Part shown: positions 19,180 through 29,600 of the stretch, piece by piece
Numbering within the stretch: the stretch's first letter is position 1
How the letters are laid out: every line of letters begins with the position of its first letter
Assembly: GCA_963771005.1 (NCBI GenBank)
Contig: CAVYRO010000002.1
Coordinates: 124,001 to 188,000, forward strand
Length of the DNA stretch: 64,000 nucleotides
Direction of reading: 5' to 3'
Origin: DASQZK01 sp963771005
GTDB taxonomy: Bacteria; Bacteroidota; Bacteroidia; Bacteroidales; GCA-2748055
Made by a program: the position numbers and the translations under genes
The notes under the pieces: generated by a model
Databases searched by the model: none
Told to the model about the DNA's origin: nothing
What the model saw: only the letters and a program-made list of their open reading frames with translations

Positions 19180-20169
19180 ATGGGAATCTTCACGCGTTTT
19201 AAAGCAAGCTTCCGAAAAATTATCATCCTGCTGCTTATCCTCGGGGCAATTGCAGTGCTGGTGATCACATTCACCACCTTCGGGGGAACCAAACTCTTCA
19301 AAAAGAACGTCACCCAGATCATCATCGACACCGACACGGGCAATGAGATCGACGATCTGTACGCTGTTGTGCGTGCCATCATTTCGCCTGCTCTTGACGT
19401 TACAGGGTTGATCTCCGAACAGTGGAGTTTTCATCCGGAAGCCGGGGACAGCAGTGTCCAGGTGAGTCAGCGGCTCAATGAAGAGTTGCTGAAGGCCCTT
19501 GGCCGTCCCGATATTCCTCATCCCATGGGAGCCTCCGATATGCTCCGGTTCTGGGACAAACCCGTCCCACAGCCATCCCCGGGCGCCACTTTTATTATTG
19601 AAAAGGTGAAAAGCCTGAAAAAAGGGAAGAAGCTGAATATTGTAACTCTTGGGGCCATGACAAATGTCGCCTCTGCCATCATGCTAGACCCGGAGATCGC
19701 TTCCCGGATCCGGCTCTACTCCATGGCCCTCAAATATGATCCCAAATCGAGAGTATGGAACAAGAATGAGTTCAACGTACGCAACGACCTGGATGCAGTG
19801 GATTACCTGATGAACAATTCAGAGGTTGAAATGCATGTCATGACAGCAACTACCTCCTCCATCTTCCGGTTCAATAAAGAGAAAACAGAAAGCCTGATGA
19901 AAGGAAAGGGAGAGGTTTGGGATTTCCTTGTGAACCGCTGGGAACAGAAATATCCTGAATTCCAGGATTGGATCATGTGGGATGTATCCCTTATCGAAGC
20001 CCTGATCGATCCAGACCTCGTAAAGGAGGTGCCTGCCCTTACACCCCCTGAAAATGAACAAAGGAGCATCAATGTTTACACTTACCTCAACAAGGAACTA
20101 ATGCTTGCAGATTATGAGTCGGCGGTGATGAAGTATATCAGGGATCACCGGGAAGAGAAGAAGGAATGA
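19180..20169 (+). CDS. Membrane-anchored nucleoside-hydrolase-like protein
   Basis: A 329-residue protein with one N-terminal hydrophobic segment (about 11-31), probably an uncleaved anchor. Just after it comes TDTGNEIDD (about 51-59), the calcium- and ribose-binding Asp cluster of inosine-uridine nucleoside hydrolases. Later MTNVASAI and ATTSS regions fit the same fold. Intracellular family members lack such an anchor, and exported versions in polysaccharide loci often have uncertain roles. It follows the sulfatase by 214 bp and precedes the SLC13 carrier. It could hydrolyse N-ribosides or another pentoside. Fold assignment is fairly safe; function is not. Confidence 0.72.
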   Translation: MGIFTRFKASFRKIIILLLILGAIAVLVITFTTFGGTKLFKKNVTQIIIDTDTGNEIDDLYAVVRAIISPALDVTGLISEQWSFHPEAGDSSVQVSQRLNEELLKALGRPDIPHPMGASDMLRFWDKPVPQPSPGATFIIEKVKSLKKGKKLNIVTLGAMTNVASAIMLDPEIASRIRLYSMALKYDPKSRVWNKNEFNVRNDLDAVDYLMNNSEVEMHVMTATTSSIFRFNKEKTESLMKGKGEVWDFLVNRWEQKYPEFQDWIMWDVSLIEALIDPDLVKEVPALTPPENEQRSINVYTYLNKELMLADYESAVMKYIRDHREEKKE

Positions 20170-20298
20170 AAAGCGGGGTAAAGGGTGAATGGAGATTTTA
20201 CAAAAGGTCTACTTTCTCCGGTTATTGGACCTATGCCGGATGTGAAAAAACGCATGGATCTGACTATTTTTAACATGCAGGGATCAGAAAAATATTTA

Positions 20299-20317
20299 CC
20301 CCGCCAACTCTGCGGGG
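20299..20317 (+). terminator. GC-rich hairpin CCCCGC/GCGGGG
   Basis: A perfect 6-bp stem with a 7-nt loop between the nucleoside-hydrolase-like gene and the SLC13 gene. No U-tract follows, so this may be only a structured leader or an attenuating hairpin. Confidence 0.3.
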
Positions 20318-20392
20318 ATCTATGAGCTTTCAGGAGGTCCCTGGAATACGGGACTTGCATCATTGCCTGAACGAAGAGAAACTCTGGAAAGA

Positions 20393-21859
20393 ATGGCATT
20401 TCATCAGGATACAGTAAAAAAGGCCGGGCTTATTCTTGGCCCCCTCACCTTTTCGGTGATCATGTTCATAACCCCTCCCGCGGGTCTCAGTCCGGAAGGA
20501 ACCGCCATCCTTGCTTCCACCTTCTGGATCGCCATATGGTGGATCACGGAAGCGATCCCGATTGCCGTAACTGCCTTGTTGCCGATCGTTCTTTTCCCGG
20601 TTACAGGTGGGATGGGAATTACGGAAACTACAGTATCCTATGGTCATCCTTACATTTTCCTTTTCATCGGGGGATTCATCATCTCCAAGGCCATAGAAAA
20701 ATGGAAGTTGCATAAGCGGATCGCCCTGACAATTATGAGTTTCCTGGGCACTAAGATAAATATGGTCATACTCGGTTTTATGCTCTCAACGGCCTTTCTT
20801 TCGATGTGGATATCAAATACGGCCACCTCCGTAATGATGCTGCCCATCGGGATGGCCATTATCACCCTGCAGGAAGAACGGCCGGGTGCAGATAGATCTT
20901 TCGTATCGGATTTCGGCAAAGCACTGATGCTGGCCATTGCCTACAGTGCCTCGATAGGAGGCATTGCCACACTGATCGGAACACCGCCTAACCTGGTACT
21001 TGCCGCAGTTTTCAGGGAAACCTACCATATCGATGTCACCTTTATCCAATGGTTCAAAATCGGCCTGCCGATTTCGGCAATTCTTCTTTTTTGCGCATGG
21101 AAATACCTGACAGCTTTTGCCTTTCATTTCAAATCGGAAAAAATTCCCGGGGGGTCCGGTGAGATAAAGAAGTTTTTGAAGGAACTCGGGCCGATGAGCC
21201 GTGAAGAAAAGACCGTACTGCTTCTCTTTGTGATCACTGCACTTCTATGGATTTTCAGGCCGGTAGTCCAGCTTCTCATACCGGCCGTTGATGACAGCAT
21301 TATAGCGATCTTTTCCGGAATTACTTTTTTCATGTTACCCGGGAGCAGGAAGGGGGAGAAGATCCTCACCTGGGAGGAAGCCGTCAGGATGCCCTGGGGA
21401 ATCATATTGCTGTTCGGTGGCGGAATGGCCCTGGCTGAGGGATTTAAATCCACCGGTCTGGCACTGTGGATAGGAAATCATTTAACTTTACTCGACGGTC
21501 TTCCCGTCCTGCTTCTCCTGCTTATTCTGGTGGCCATGGTCAATTTTCTCACCGAGATCACTTCGAACCTTGCCACTACAGCCATGATACTTCCCGTCCT
21601 GGTTTCCCTTGCACTTGTTCTGGATGTTCATCCCTATGTTCTCATCATAGCTGCAACCATTGCCGCCTCATGCGCTTTTATGTTGCCCGTGGCCACGCCG
21701 CCCAATGCGGTTGTTTTCGGATCGGGTTACCTCAGAATACCCGATATGGTCAGGACAGGCTTCTGGATGAACCTGATCTCGATCGTAGTGGTGACCCTGG
21801 TAGTCTATACTGTCTTCCACGTGTTCGGGATCGTTGCTTTCGGGCAGATGCCGGGCTGA
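20393..21859 (+). CDS. SLC13/DASS family sodium-coupled anion symporter
   Basis: A 488-residue inner-membrane carrier with about 11-12 hydrophobic segments. The two SLC13 signature SNT motifs are present as SNTATSVMMLP and ITSNLATTAMILP, and the IGTPPN loop is clear. Family members import di- and tricarboxylates or sulfate with sodium. Start ATG 20393 is chosen over TTG 20363, which would add a charged stretch. It lies in the same direction as the sulfatase two genes upstream, so sulfate transport is conceivable but unproven. It ends 23 bp from the convergent SSS gene. Confidence 0.9.
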   Translation: MAFHQDTVKKAGLILGPLTFSVIMFITPPAGLSPEGTAILASTFWIAIWWITEAIPIAVTALLPIVLFPVTGGMGITETTVSYGHPYIFLFIGGFIISKAIEKWKLHKRIALTIMSFLGTKINMVILGFMLSTAFLSMWISNTATSVMMLPIGMAIITLQEERPGADRSFVSDFGKALMLAIAYSASIGGIATLIGTPPNLVLAAVFRETYHIDVTFIQWFKIGLPISAILLFCAWKYLTAFAFHFKSEKIPGGSGEIKKFLKELGPMSREEKTVLLLFVITALLWIFRPVVQLLIPAVDDSIIAIFSGITFFMLPGSRKGEKILTWEEAVRMPWGIILLFGGGMALAEGFKSTGLALWIGNHLTLLDGLPVLLLLLILVAMVNFLTEITSNLATTAMILPVLVSLALVLDVHPYVLIIAATIAASCAFMLPVATPPNAVVFGSGYLRIPDMVRTGFWMNLISIVVVTLVVYTVFHVFGIVAFGQMPG

Positions 21860-21862
21860 TTA

Positions 21863-21884
21863 AGCCGCCGCAGGGTTTCCGGCT
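21863..21884. terminator. Possible bidirectional terminator between convergent transporters
   Basis: AGCCG (21863-21867) pairs with CGGCT (21880-21884) and is followed by AAAATTTTT. The stem is short with a 12-nt loop and overlaps the SSS gene stop codon. It fits the 23-bp convergent junction, but is weak. Confidence 0.35.
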
Positions 21885-23742
21885 AAAATTTTTCCAGCTT
21901 ATCCCACCATGTCTTTTTCATGATGATCCCGATTACGATCGTGATGCCGGCTGTGACCATCAGCGGAAAGTATTCCTTGATCACAAGATAAATTGGCAAT
22001 GCTACCAGAGCCGTCTGGCCAATGATACCCAGCACTATATTGAACATGTCCCGCCAGAAATTCCGGTTCCTTTCGAAGGTTGGATCTTCGGCGGCAACCA
22101 AATCGTGGATGGGTTTCCAGAAACCCCACGGTTTGACCTTCCGGTAGAAATTTTTCAGCACCTCCGTATCAGTGGGTTTGTAAAGAAAGGTCCCCAGGAT
22201 ACATCCTATGGTCGCAAATGAAACGATAAAGGGGAAAAAGTACAGGAACCGGATGTCATTGGCGACATTCGGGTAAAGGTTTTCCAGGAGCCCGGGCCAG
22301 AGCAATCCCGCAGCACTTCCTGCCATTCCAAATAACATCCCGTAAAAGAAGCCGTATGAATTGAAACGCCACCAGTACCATTTGATGACATTGGAGGCAA
22401 CATACCCGCCCCACAATGCTGAAACGATGATCTGGAGGAGCTGGTTGACATTTTTGGATGCCATCCCGAGGATGATACTGATGATCACAAAGATAATCCC
22501 GGACAGGTAGTTCGAAAGTTTCATCTGCCTGTGACTGGGATTTTTATTCATGTACTTGAGGTATAGATCATTGGTGATATAAGCCTGGGCAGCGTTAAGT
22601 GTACCGGCAAAGGTTGACATGAAAGCCGCAAGCAATCCTGCCAGCAACAGGCCCAGCAGACCTGTGGGAACGAACTGGTTGATAGCCGATGGCAGGACTT
22701 GTTCATAATCGATCTTCCCGGCCACCGTAAGGTCGAGCTTATCGTAAAACATAATTCCCAATACAGCGAAACCGGCGATCATAAGGTACCGGGAAGGCAT
22801 GAGGATCACGGAGACAAATCCGCTCATCTTAGCCCCTTCTGCCGGGGATTTGGTGGCAAGGATCTTCTGCATATCATAGGTGGGTGTCGGGCCGGCGGCA
22901 CTTACAAGGAATCCCTTGCAAAGCGTCATCATGAAAAAAGCCGTGAACATCTGGTAACCGTCCTCCCGGATCTTCTGATTCACATCCGCGATCTTTGAAC
23001 TCCAGTCGATGTTGAGCATCTTTCCGAAAAAGGGTGAATTCCATCCGCCGGGCACATCGAGATGGTGGGTTCCCATCGCTTTCATGGCGATGATGGCAAT
23101 GATCACTGCCGAAACCGTCATGATCGTATACTGTATCACGTCGGCGATCACGATGCTGACCATACCGCCCAGAACAGCATAAAAAACTGCAAAGAGCGTA
23201 AATACCACTCCATATATATGAGGTATGTATTCCGGGGCGATATTCAGGTGCAGATACTGGTTCACAAATTCCCATGGAATAAAAATCTCCATGAATTTGC
23301 CAAGTCCGATAAATCCATAGGCAAGAAACCCTAGGCTGTTGGCCACCGCAAAAAGTACGATAATAGCGTGCGACATTTTCGCACCAAAATCATTACCAAA
23401 CCGGTGGGTGATCCATTCTGCGCCGGTGGTCACATTGGAACGGCGCAGCCAGGCGGAGAGATAGACCATAAGGAATACCTGGTTGAAAACGGGCCATAGC
23501 CAGGGTAGCCAGATGCTTTTCAAACCATATACAAAAAGAGCGGTTACAAGCCACATGGTTCCGGAGATATCGAACATGCCGGAAGCATTGGATAAACCCA
23601 GCATGTACCAGGGCAATTTATTCCCGCCGAGCAGGTATTCACCTTTGCTTGACTGAGCCCTCTTTTTTAGAACGATACCTAATATACTTATGGTTAACAG
23701 ATAGGCCAAAATGATCAGGAGGTCGATAGGATGGAGTTTCAT
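21883..23742 (-). CDS. Sodium:solute symporter (SSS family), sugar-transporter-like
   Basis: A 619-residue polytopic membrane protein of the SSS/SLC5 family. The N-terminus begins with a hydrophobic helix and KGEYLLGGNKLPWYMLGLSN, a typical SSS opening. Later helices include LLAGLLAAFMSTFAGTLNA, the conserved core around TM8-9. Its length, above 600 residues, fits sugar-type members with extra C-terminal helices. Start ATG 23742 is chosen because a TACTTTTG promoter box lies at 23772-23779, upstream of it and downstream of the alternative start at 23793. It may import monosaccharides or short oligosaccharides freed by the nearby glycosidases. The substrate is not readable. Confidence 0.9.
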   Translation of the reverse strand: MKLHPIDLLIILAYLLTISILGIVLKKRAQSSKGEYLLGGNKLPWYMLGLSNASGMFDISGTMWLVTALFVYGLKSIWLPWLWPVFNQVFLMVYLSAWLRRSNVTTGAEWITHRFGNDFGAKMSHAIIVLFAVANSLGFLAYGFIGLGKFMEIFIPWEFVNQYLHLNIAPEYIPHIYGVVFTLFAVFYAVLGGMVSIVIADVIQYTIMTVSAVIIAIIAMKAMGTHHLDVPGGWNSPFFGKMLNIDWSSKIADVNQKIREDGYQMFTAFFMMTLCKGFLVSAAGPTPTYDMQKILATKSPAEGAKMSGFVSVILMPSRYLMIAGFAVLGIMFYDKLDLTVAGKIDYEQVLPSAINQFVPTGLLGLLLAGLLAAFMSTFAGTLNAAQAYITNDLYLKYMNKNPSHRQMKLSNYLSGIIFVIISIILGMASKNVNQLLQIIVSALWGGYVASNVIKWYWWRFNSYGFFYGMLFGMAGSAAGLLWPGLLENLYPNVANDIRFLYFFPFIVSFATIGCILGTFLYKPTDTEVLKNFYRKVKPWGFWKPIHDLVAAEDPTFERNRNFWRDMFNIVLGIIGQTALVALPIYLVIKEYFPLMVTAGITIVIGIIMKKTWWDKLEKF

Positions 23743-23771
23743 GTTGGTAAAGGTCTGATTGTGAAAGCAAA

Positions 23772-23779
23772 CAAAAGTA
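23772..23779 (-). promoter_or_regulatory. Bacteroidota -7 box TACTTTTG for the SSS gene
   Basis: Read on the minus strand, TACTTTTG matches TAnnTTTG and lies 29 bp before ATG 23742. No proper -33 element is seen at standard spacing. The box supports the downstream start codon. Confidence 0.45.
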
Positions 23780-23872
23780 AAAAAATACTTCAAAGAATGA
23801 ATCTAAAATAGGATTTAGAATAAAAAATATTTATTTTTAGGAAAGGGCAGAAGTAAGAAAAACCCTTGAATA

Positions 23873-26389
23873 ATGACGGAAAATCAGAACCAGGAAAAGA
23901 AGGTTAAACAGCTAAAGGACGAACTGTCCCGTCTCGAAAAAAGGATTAAACTTCTTGAGGAAGAAAACGGTCTTTACAGAAAAATTGCAGAGTTCGGACG
24001 TGATCTGATCTCTATTCACAATGAAGAGGGTCTGTTCCTGTATGTCTCCGCGGCTGCCAAAACAATTCTCGGTTACGAACCGATGGAACTGGCCGGCACA
24101 TCTCCGGCATCCATTATACACGATGAGGATGTACAGGGGGTCATAGAATACGGGAAAAGCATTCTGGAAAATAATCCGGTACCAAATTCGGTTCTCTACC
24201 GGATAAGAAAGAAGGATGGCGGCTGGATCTGGTTCGAATCGCGAACTGAATCCTACAATTCAGGTGATGAAGGCCTCCTTCTCGTGGTCATCTCACAGGA
24301 TGTGACGGAACAGATCCGGATGAACCACGAACCGGAATTATCCGGTCCCGGTACTAAAGGCCGGGCCGGCAATTTATCTTTTATCCCTTTAAGGAGCAAC
24401 GGGGAAGTTTCAAATCCTAAAAATACGGAAGGGGAAATACGGGAAATGAATGCCAGTATCCGGGCAAGTGAGGAAAAATTCACAGCTTTTATTGAGCATT
24501 CTCCCGATGGTATCATGATGACCGATGAAAAAGGGATCATCCAGGAATGGAACAGCAGCATGGAACATCTTACCGGTATCAGCGCCGCAGAAGCCCGGGG
24601 AGCTGAAATGACCGATATACTGGAGAGAATGCATCATTTCAATATCGGTAAAATGCCCGATTTACAGAGGATGAAGGGAGAACTGAGATCATTTTTCAGG
24701 GGAGGGGATACCGGCTCATTCCCGCTGAAAGAAAACAGGGAAGTAATGATACCGGGTACCGGCAGGCTCTTTATCGAAAATTATACTTTTCCCATCCGCT
24801 CCGGCCACGGTTACAGGATCGGCCAGATCACGAGAGACATAACAGGCCAGAAAGAGATTGAAAGAAATGTACTTCTTTACCGGGATATTTTCATCAATAA
24901 TGAACATGGCATAGGTGTCCTTGACCTTAACGGAAGATATACCGAGTTTAACCCGGCGCATGAACAGATTCTGGGCTTTCAGTCTAAAGACCTTAATGGA
25001 AAAACACCCGGTGTTTTCCTGGGAGATAATCTGTTCAAGGAAATTTTCAAGGTATACGATTATCAGAAAGCCTTTGAAGGGGAACTGATCGCCTCGCATA
25101 AGAATGGCAGAAAGATGTTTATTGATTTTATCCTTTTCCCCGTACTTTCGGGTGATAACCCCGTCTGCATTATTTCTATCGTGAGGGATATTTCGCAAAG
25201 AAAAAAGGCCGAGAAGCAGCTTATCGAAGCAAGAAGAGCCGCAGAAGAAGCCGATTCCCTTAAAACGGCTTTCCTGTCCAATATGTCACATGAGATACGT
25301 ACCCCGATGAATGCCATTATCGGATTTTCAAACCTGCTTCAAAGGTCCGGTGTGGATGAGGATAAAAAACAGAAATATTTAGATTATATAAATAAAAACG
25401 GGGAAAACCTTCTGCATCTCATCGATGATATTATCGATATCTCAAAAATTGAATCCAACCAGATCAAGATACAGAAATCAGCCGTCGATCTTCATGAGGT
25501 GGTCGATGACCTCTTCATCAGCATGAGCCGGGTATTATCACAGGAAGGTAAAAAATCGGTGCGTTTCCGGAAAAATTATCCCGATGCGGAATTATGGATC
25601 CATACCGATGGGTACCGTCTCCGGCAGGTATTTGTCAATCTCATACATAATGCAATCAAATTCACCGATGAAGGTTTTATCGAGATCGGTTATACTACCG
25701 GGAATGGAAAGGAAATCCTTTTTCATGTAAAAGATACAGGTATCGGGATACCTTCCGAGCTCAAAGAATCAATCTTTGAGCGGTTCAGGAAACTGGAGAA
25801 TGTAAAGAAAAAGATTTACGGTGGAGCTGGTCTTGGTCTGGCTATCTGTAGGCAGCTCATTGATCTTCTCGGCGGAAAGATATGGGTCGAATCCGATATC
25901 GGCCAGGGGACAACGTTCTGTTTTACCCTTCCCTTGATCTATAGCTCGAAAGAGAAATTGCAGCCCGCAGATGTGAGAAAGGAAATGAATGATGGCTGGA
26001 CAGGTAAAAATATTCTCATTGTGGAAGATGACCAGTATAGTTTTGAACTGATCAGCGAATATTTATCGGGCACGGGTGCTTCCTATATCCACCTGGTGAA
26101 CGGGAGGGATGCTGTGAATATAGTTACCGAACGGGATGATATCGACCTGGTGATCATGGATATCCAGATCCCCGGCATGAACGGGTACGAAGCAACCCGG
26201 CTTATCAAGACGCTCAAACCAGCGCTCCCCGTCATCGCGCAGACAGCCTTTGCCATGATTGAAGACCGCAACCTTTCCCGGGAAGCCGGATGCGATGATT
26301 TTCTCACAAAACCCCTCAGCCGAAAAGATCTCTTTGGCATGCTGGAGAAATATCTGGGACAATCGGAAAGCCCCGGAAGAATTTGGTGA
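23873..26389 (+). CDS. Cytoplasmic hybrid histidine kinase with three PAS domains and receiver
   Basis: An 838-residue signalling protein with no membrane segment. Residues about 5-35 form a coiled coil. PAS domains follow at about 35-145, 200-325 and 330-450. The dimerisation domain has the phospho-acceptor His473 in MSHEIRTPMNAIIGFSNLL. The ATPase domain has DTGIGIP and GGAGLGLAIC. A receiver domain ends the protein, with phospho-acceptor Asp763 in VIMDIQIPG and a late Lys in FLTKPLS. There is no DNA-binding domain, so a partner regulator or phosphotransfer protein must act downstream. None is adjacent. A soluble kinase with several PAS domains suggests sensing of an internal cue. Confidence 0.95.
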   Translation: MTENQNQEKKVKQLKDELSRLEKRIKLLEEENGLYRKIAEFGRDLISIHNEEGLFLYVSAAAKTILGYEPMELAGTSPASIIHDEDVQGVIEYGKSILENNPVPNSVLYRIRKKDGGWIWFESRTESYNSGDEGLLLVVISQDVTEQIRMNHEPELSGPGTKGRAGNLSFIPLRSNGEVSNPKNTEGEIREMNASIRASEEKFTAFIEHSPDGIMMTDEKGIIQEWNSSMEHLTGISAAEARGAEMTDILERMHHFNIGKMPDLQRMKGELRSFFRGGDTGSFPLKENREVMIPGTGRLFIENYTFPIRSGHGYRIGQITRDITGQKEIERNVLLYRDIFINNEHGIGVLDLNGRYTEFNPAHEQILGFQSKDLNGKTPGVFLGDNLFKEIFKVYDYQKAFEGELIASHKNGRKMFIDFILFPVLSGDNPVCIISIVRDISQRKKAEKQLIEARRAAEEADSLKTAFLSNMSHEIRTPMNAIIGFSNLLQRSGVDEDKKQKYLDYINKNGENLLHLIDDIIDISKIESNQIKIQKSAVDLHEVVDDLFISMSRVLSQEGKKSVRFRKNYPDAELWIHTDGYRLRQVFVNLIHNAIKFTDEGFIEIGYTTGNGKEILFHVKDTGIGIPSELKESIFERFRKLENVKKKIYGGAGLGLAICRQLIDLLGGKIWVESDIGQGTTFCFTLPLIYSSKEKLQPADVRKEMNDGWTGKNILIVEDDQYSFELISEYLSGTGASYIHLVNGRDAVNIVTERDDIDLVIMDIQIPGMNGYEATRLIKTLKPALPVIAQTAFAMIEDRNLSREAGCDDFLTKPLSRKDLFGMLEKYLGQSESPGRIW

Positions 26390-26627
26390 TTTGTTGAGCT
26401 GTTGATTTGTTGATTGGAGTTGAAACCATCTCAAACAATCTGAAACCTCTGTGATAATCTGCGAAATCTGTGGTGAAACTCCCCGAAGAATTTGGTGATT
26501 TGTTGAGTTGTTGATTTATTGATTGAATTGTCATCTATCCAAAAATTCAAACCATTTCAAACCATCTCAAACCATTTCAAACAATCCTCAAACAATCTCA
26601 AACCATTTCAAACCATTTCAAACAATC
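26378..26627. repeat. Composite 9-bp repeat (copy 2) followed by decamers
   Basis: Positions 26378-26520 repeat the composite seen at 5267-5412: TTTGTTGATTTGTTGATT-type units around TGTGGTGAAACTCCC. From 26549 to 26627 come eight decamers of the AAACCATTTC family, some stretched by one base. The block fills the junction between the convergent kinase and ABC genes and begins inside the 3' end of the kinase gene. Confidence 0.8.
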
Positions 26628-29600
26628 TCACTCCTCCTGCGGCATCCGGAAAAAGTTTATCACGTATTTCACGGCATCGGTGAGAAAAATAATATACATC
26701 ACCAGGCAGAGCAGCCATATCATTGACAGGTTAAACCTGAACACGGGAATATACTGTCCGTTAAAACGCTTACGGGATGCGAAAAACCGGGCTTTCCCGT
26801 AATCCGATTCGGGTGGGATAAACACCGGGCTTCCCTTTTTCATAAATCCTTCCTCAGTCATGCTGACATTTTCCCCGGCCCTGCCCCTGACAAATTCCTC
26901 TACATACTTGTTCTGATTCCGGTCCCGGAATTTATCAACGGAGATATTTACAAGGGAATCTGCGAGATGCTGCATGGTCATATCTATCTTAGCGGTCAAT
27001 TCTGGAATTGTATTTTCCATAAGAAACCTGACATAGGTTATATAACCATATATATCAGCATACATGGTACTGTCGTATGCCGATGCATGCAGAAGGCTCT
27101 GCTTTTCGAATGGTGCAATCTCATCGCGTTCACCAAGAAGTCTTATTTCACCTGATATATCGGCAAGACATGCTTCAAGGCTGTCTGCGGGGGAATTATT
27201 TCTGCGGAAGGTCTCGCAATCATACAGCTTCCTTTCGATTGAGGGAAGGATCTCATTAAGAATGTACCGGCTCTGATACAGTTTTTTTTCATCCGGAAAA
27301 AAGTACCGGTTATACGGGTTCTCCGCGTACTGAGACACCATAAGTGCCTCATATGCCCAGCGTGTCGGAATGAAACCGGTAATAGACGGAATATTTCCGG
27401 TACCCGCTGTGTTCTTACTGTTGTCGATGCGTATAAGGTAGCCGGAAAACAGCAGGCAGGGCAGGATGAGAAAGGGAATGAGGATATAGAGGGCCTTGAT
27501 GCGCCACACACCCGATGAAACAGCAAGGATGGTCAGGTTCCCAAGGACGGCCAGGGAAAAGTAAGTAACCGCATAGGGCAGCAACATACCATTGATGCCC
27601 AGTATAATATTGCCAGCCAGTGCGAAGAGTAACGTCTGTATGGCCGAGACGATCATGAGAAAAGCCACCTTGGAATTCTGGAAACTGAAATAGCTGAGAT
27701 TCAAAGAATAATCCCGGGCGACCCGCTTCCGTTCCCCGAATATCTCACCTGCCCCTGTCAGAAGTCCGCCGAAAAAAGCAAAATTAACCGACAGAAAAAT
27801 ATAAAGCGGGAGGTATTCATTTGCTGCAAAGACATATTCATTCCCGTAATTCATCCGGATTGCGGCGGCGATCAATGCGCCTGTAAGTGAAATTCCCAGA
27901 AATGTTGTCAGAACGTATCGCATATTGGAAAAGCGGATCCGGAAATTCCTCAGTAAATACACCATGAACTGTTTTTCGATCCCGGGAAGCCGGGAGGGGT
28001 TGATGGGGACAGGTTTACCGGACTGCCTCCCTGCCGGTGCGTTCTCTTCCCCTGCCGCCCTCCATGCGTCATACCAGGCCCCGGGGGATACCAGGCGTTC
28101 CTCACTTACCGTACCGTCGGAATGGATCCGCTTTGTCTCAACGATCTTGATCACATCTTCCGGGTTGACCTGGCCGGTACCGGTCTGTATGTAATAGTAA
28201 GGCAGCAGCCCGGTTCCGCGGAAATGCGTGATCGATCCGGAGGGTTCTCCTGCATAGATCATATAACCATCCTGGTCGATCAGCCATACCTTGTCGAACA
28301 TATTGAAAAGCTCGGCCGTGGGAAGGGGAGAGGTGATGAATATCAGCTTTCCCTGGTAGATTTCCTCCTTCAGCATAGATAGAAAACGGCGCGAATCGGA
28401 GTAGGAGAGACCGCTGAGCGGCTCATCGAGGAAAAGGATATACGGATTGCGGAGTGTTTCCAGCGCAACTCTCAAACAAACCCTCTGGAAATCGGTGATC
28501 CTGTGATCGGCTCCCAGGCCTGCAGGAATATGGCTGATCCCCTGGAGGTCAAACCGTTCGAGTGTTTCCCAAATCCTGTTTCGTACTTCTTTATCAGACA
28601 GTGCGCCCAGGGTAAGCTGGGCATGGTAGTACATGTTCTCATAGACCGTCAGCTCCGGGAAAAGCAGGTCTTCCTGTGGAATGAAGGCGATGGCCGATTT
28701 GAGCCTGAAGCGGTTCTCATGCAGGTCAGAACCATTGATGAAAATCTTTCCTTCACCCGGCTTTAACTGGTTGGAGATGAGCTTAAGGATGGTGGATTTG
28801 CCTGACCCGTTATTCCCTAGGATGCCGATGAGCTGTCCGGAATCCTCAGAAAAAGAGAAAGGTTTGATGCTGAAATGGGTGGACCTGTAACGGAAAAATA
28901 CTCCGTCACCCGAAAGATTGATCTTAGGGGGCCTTCCGGGGGAACTGAAAAGATCTTCCACCTCATCGTAAAGTAACGGTTCCAGGCCTTCGAACTGGAT
29001 CTCGTCCCTTTTACTGAAGGTATACAGGAAGCCCTCCCATACCCTTTTATCGTTCAGGAAGAGGCCGGTATTTCCACGGTACCTGAATATGAGATAATTA
29101 TGGGCCGGGAAATACCGAAAGTGCAATTCGCCTCTTATCCTCCCCGTAAAAACGGATTCGGCTGTTGGAACCGACCCCGGTTTATGCTCTTCGATCCATA
29201 CACCTTCCAGTTTATCTGCCCTGTCCTGGTCTTCGGATATCAAGATATCATCTCCCGAAGCCGGATCGGTTTTATTCCTTATAAAATCACAGGCAGCTGT
29301 AAAATCAGCGGGCGAAAGACTTAGGCTGGTGCTTAACTCCCTGATATAGCCAATGTTTTCCTCATCAGCCCTGCTATAGATCCTGTTGAATTCAAGCATC
29401 GCGAGGATGACCAGCAGCCTTTCCTGGAGATAGAGATTGCTCTGGGCTGTATTGCCGGCTTCGTGGAGAAGGGTTTTCCGGATCCCCGTAGTGTCGGCTG
29501 CATGCCTGTAGGCATGAGATGCAAGTTCAAAATAATACTTCCCGGTATAGGAGTTAAAGATCTTGAGACATTCTTCAACAGGATATGATATTCCGGCTTT

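Noticed and set aside
23743..23793. Longer N-terminus of the SSS symporter
   Set aside because: The TAnnTTTG box lies within it, and the added residues are not needed for the first helix.
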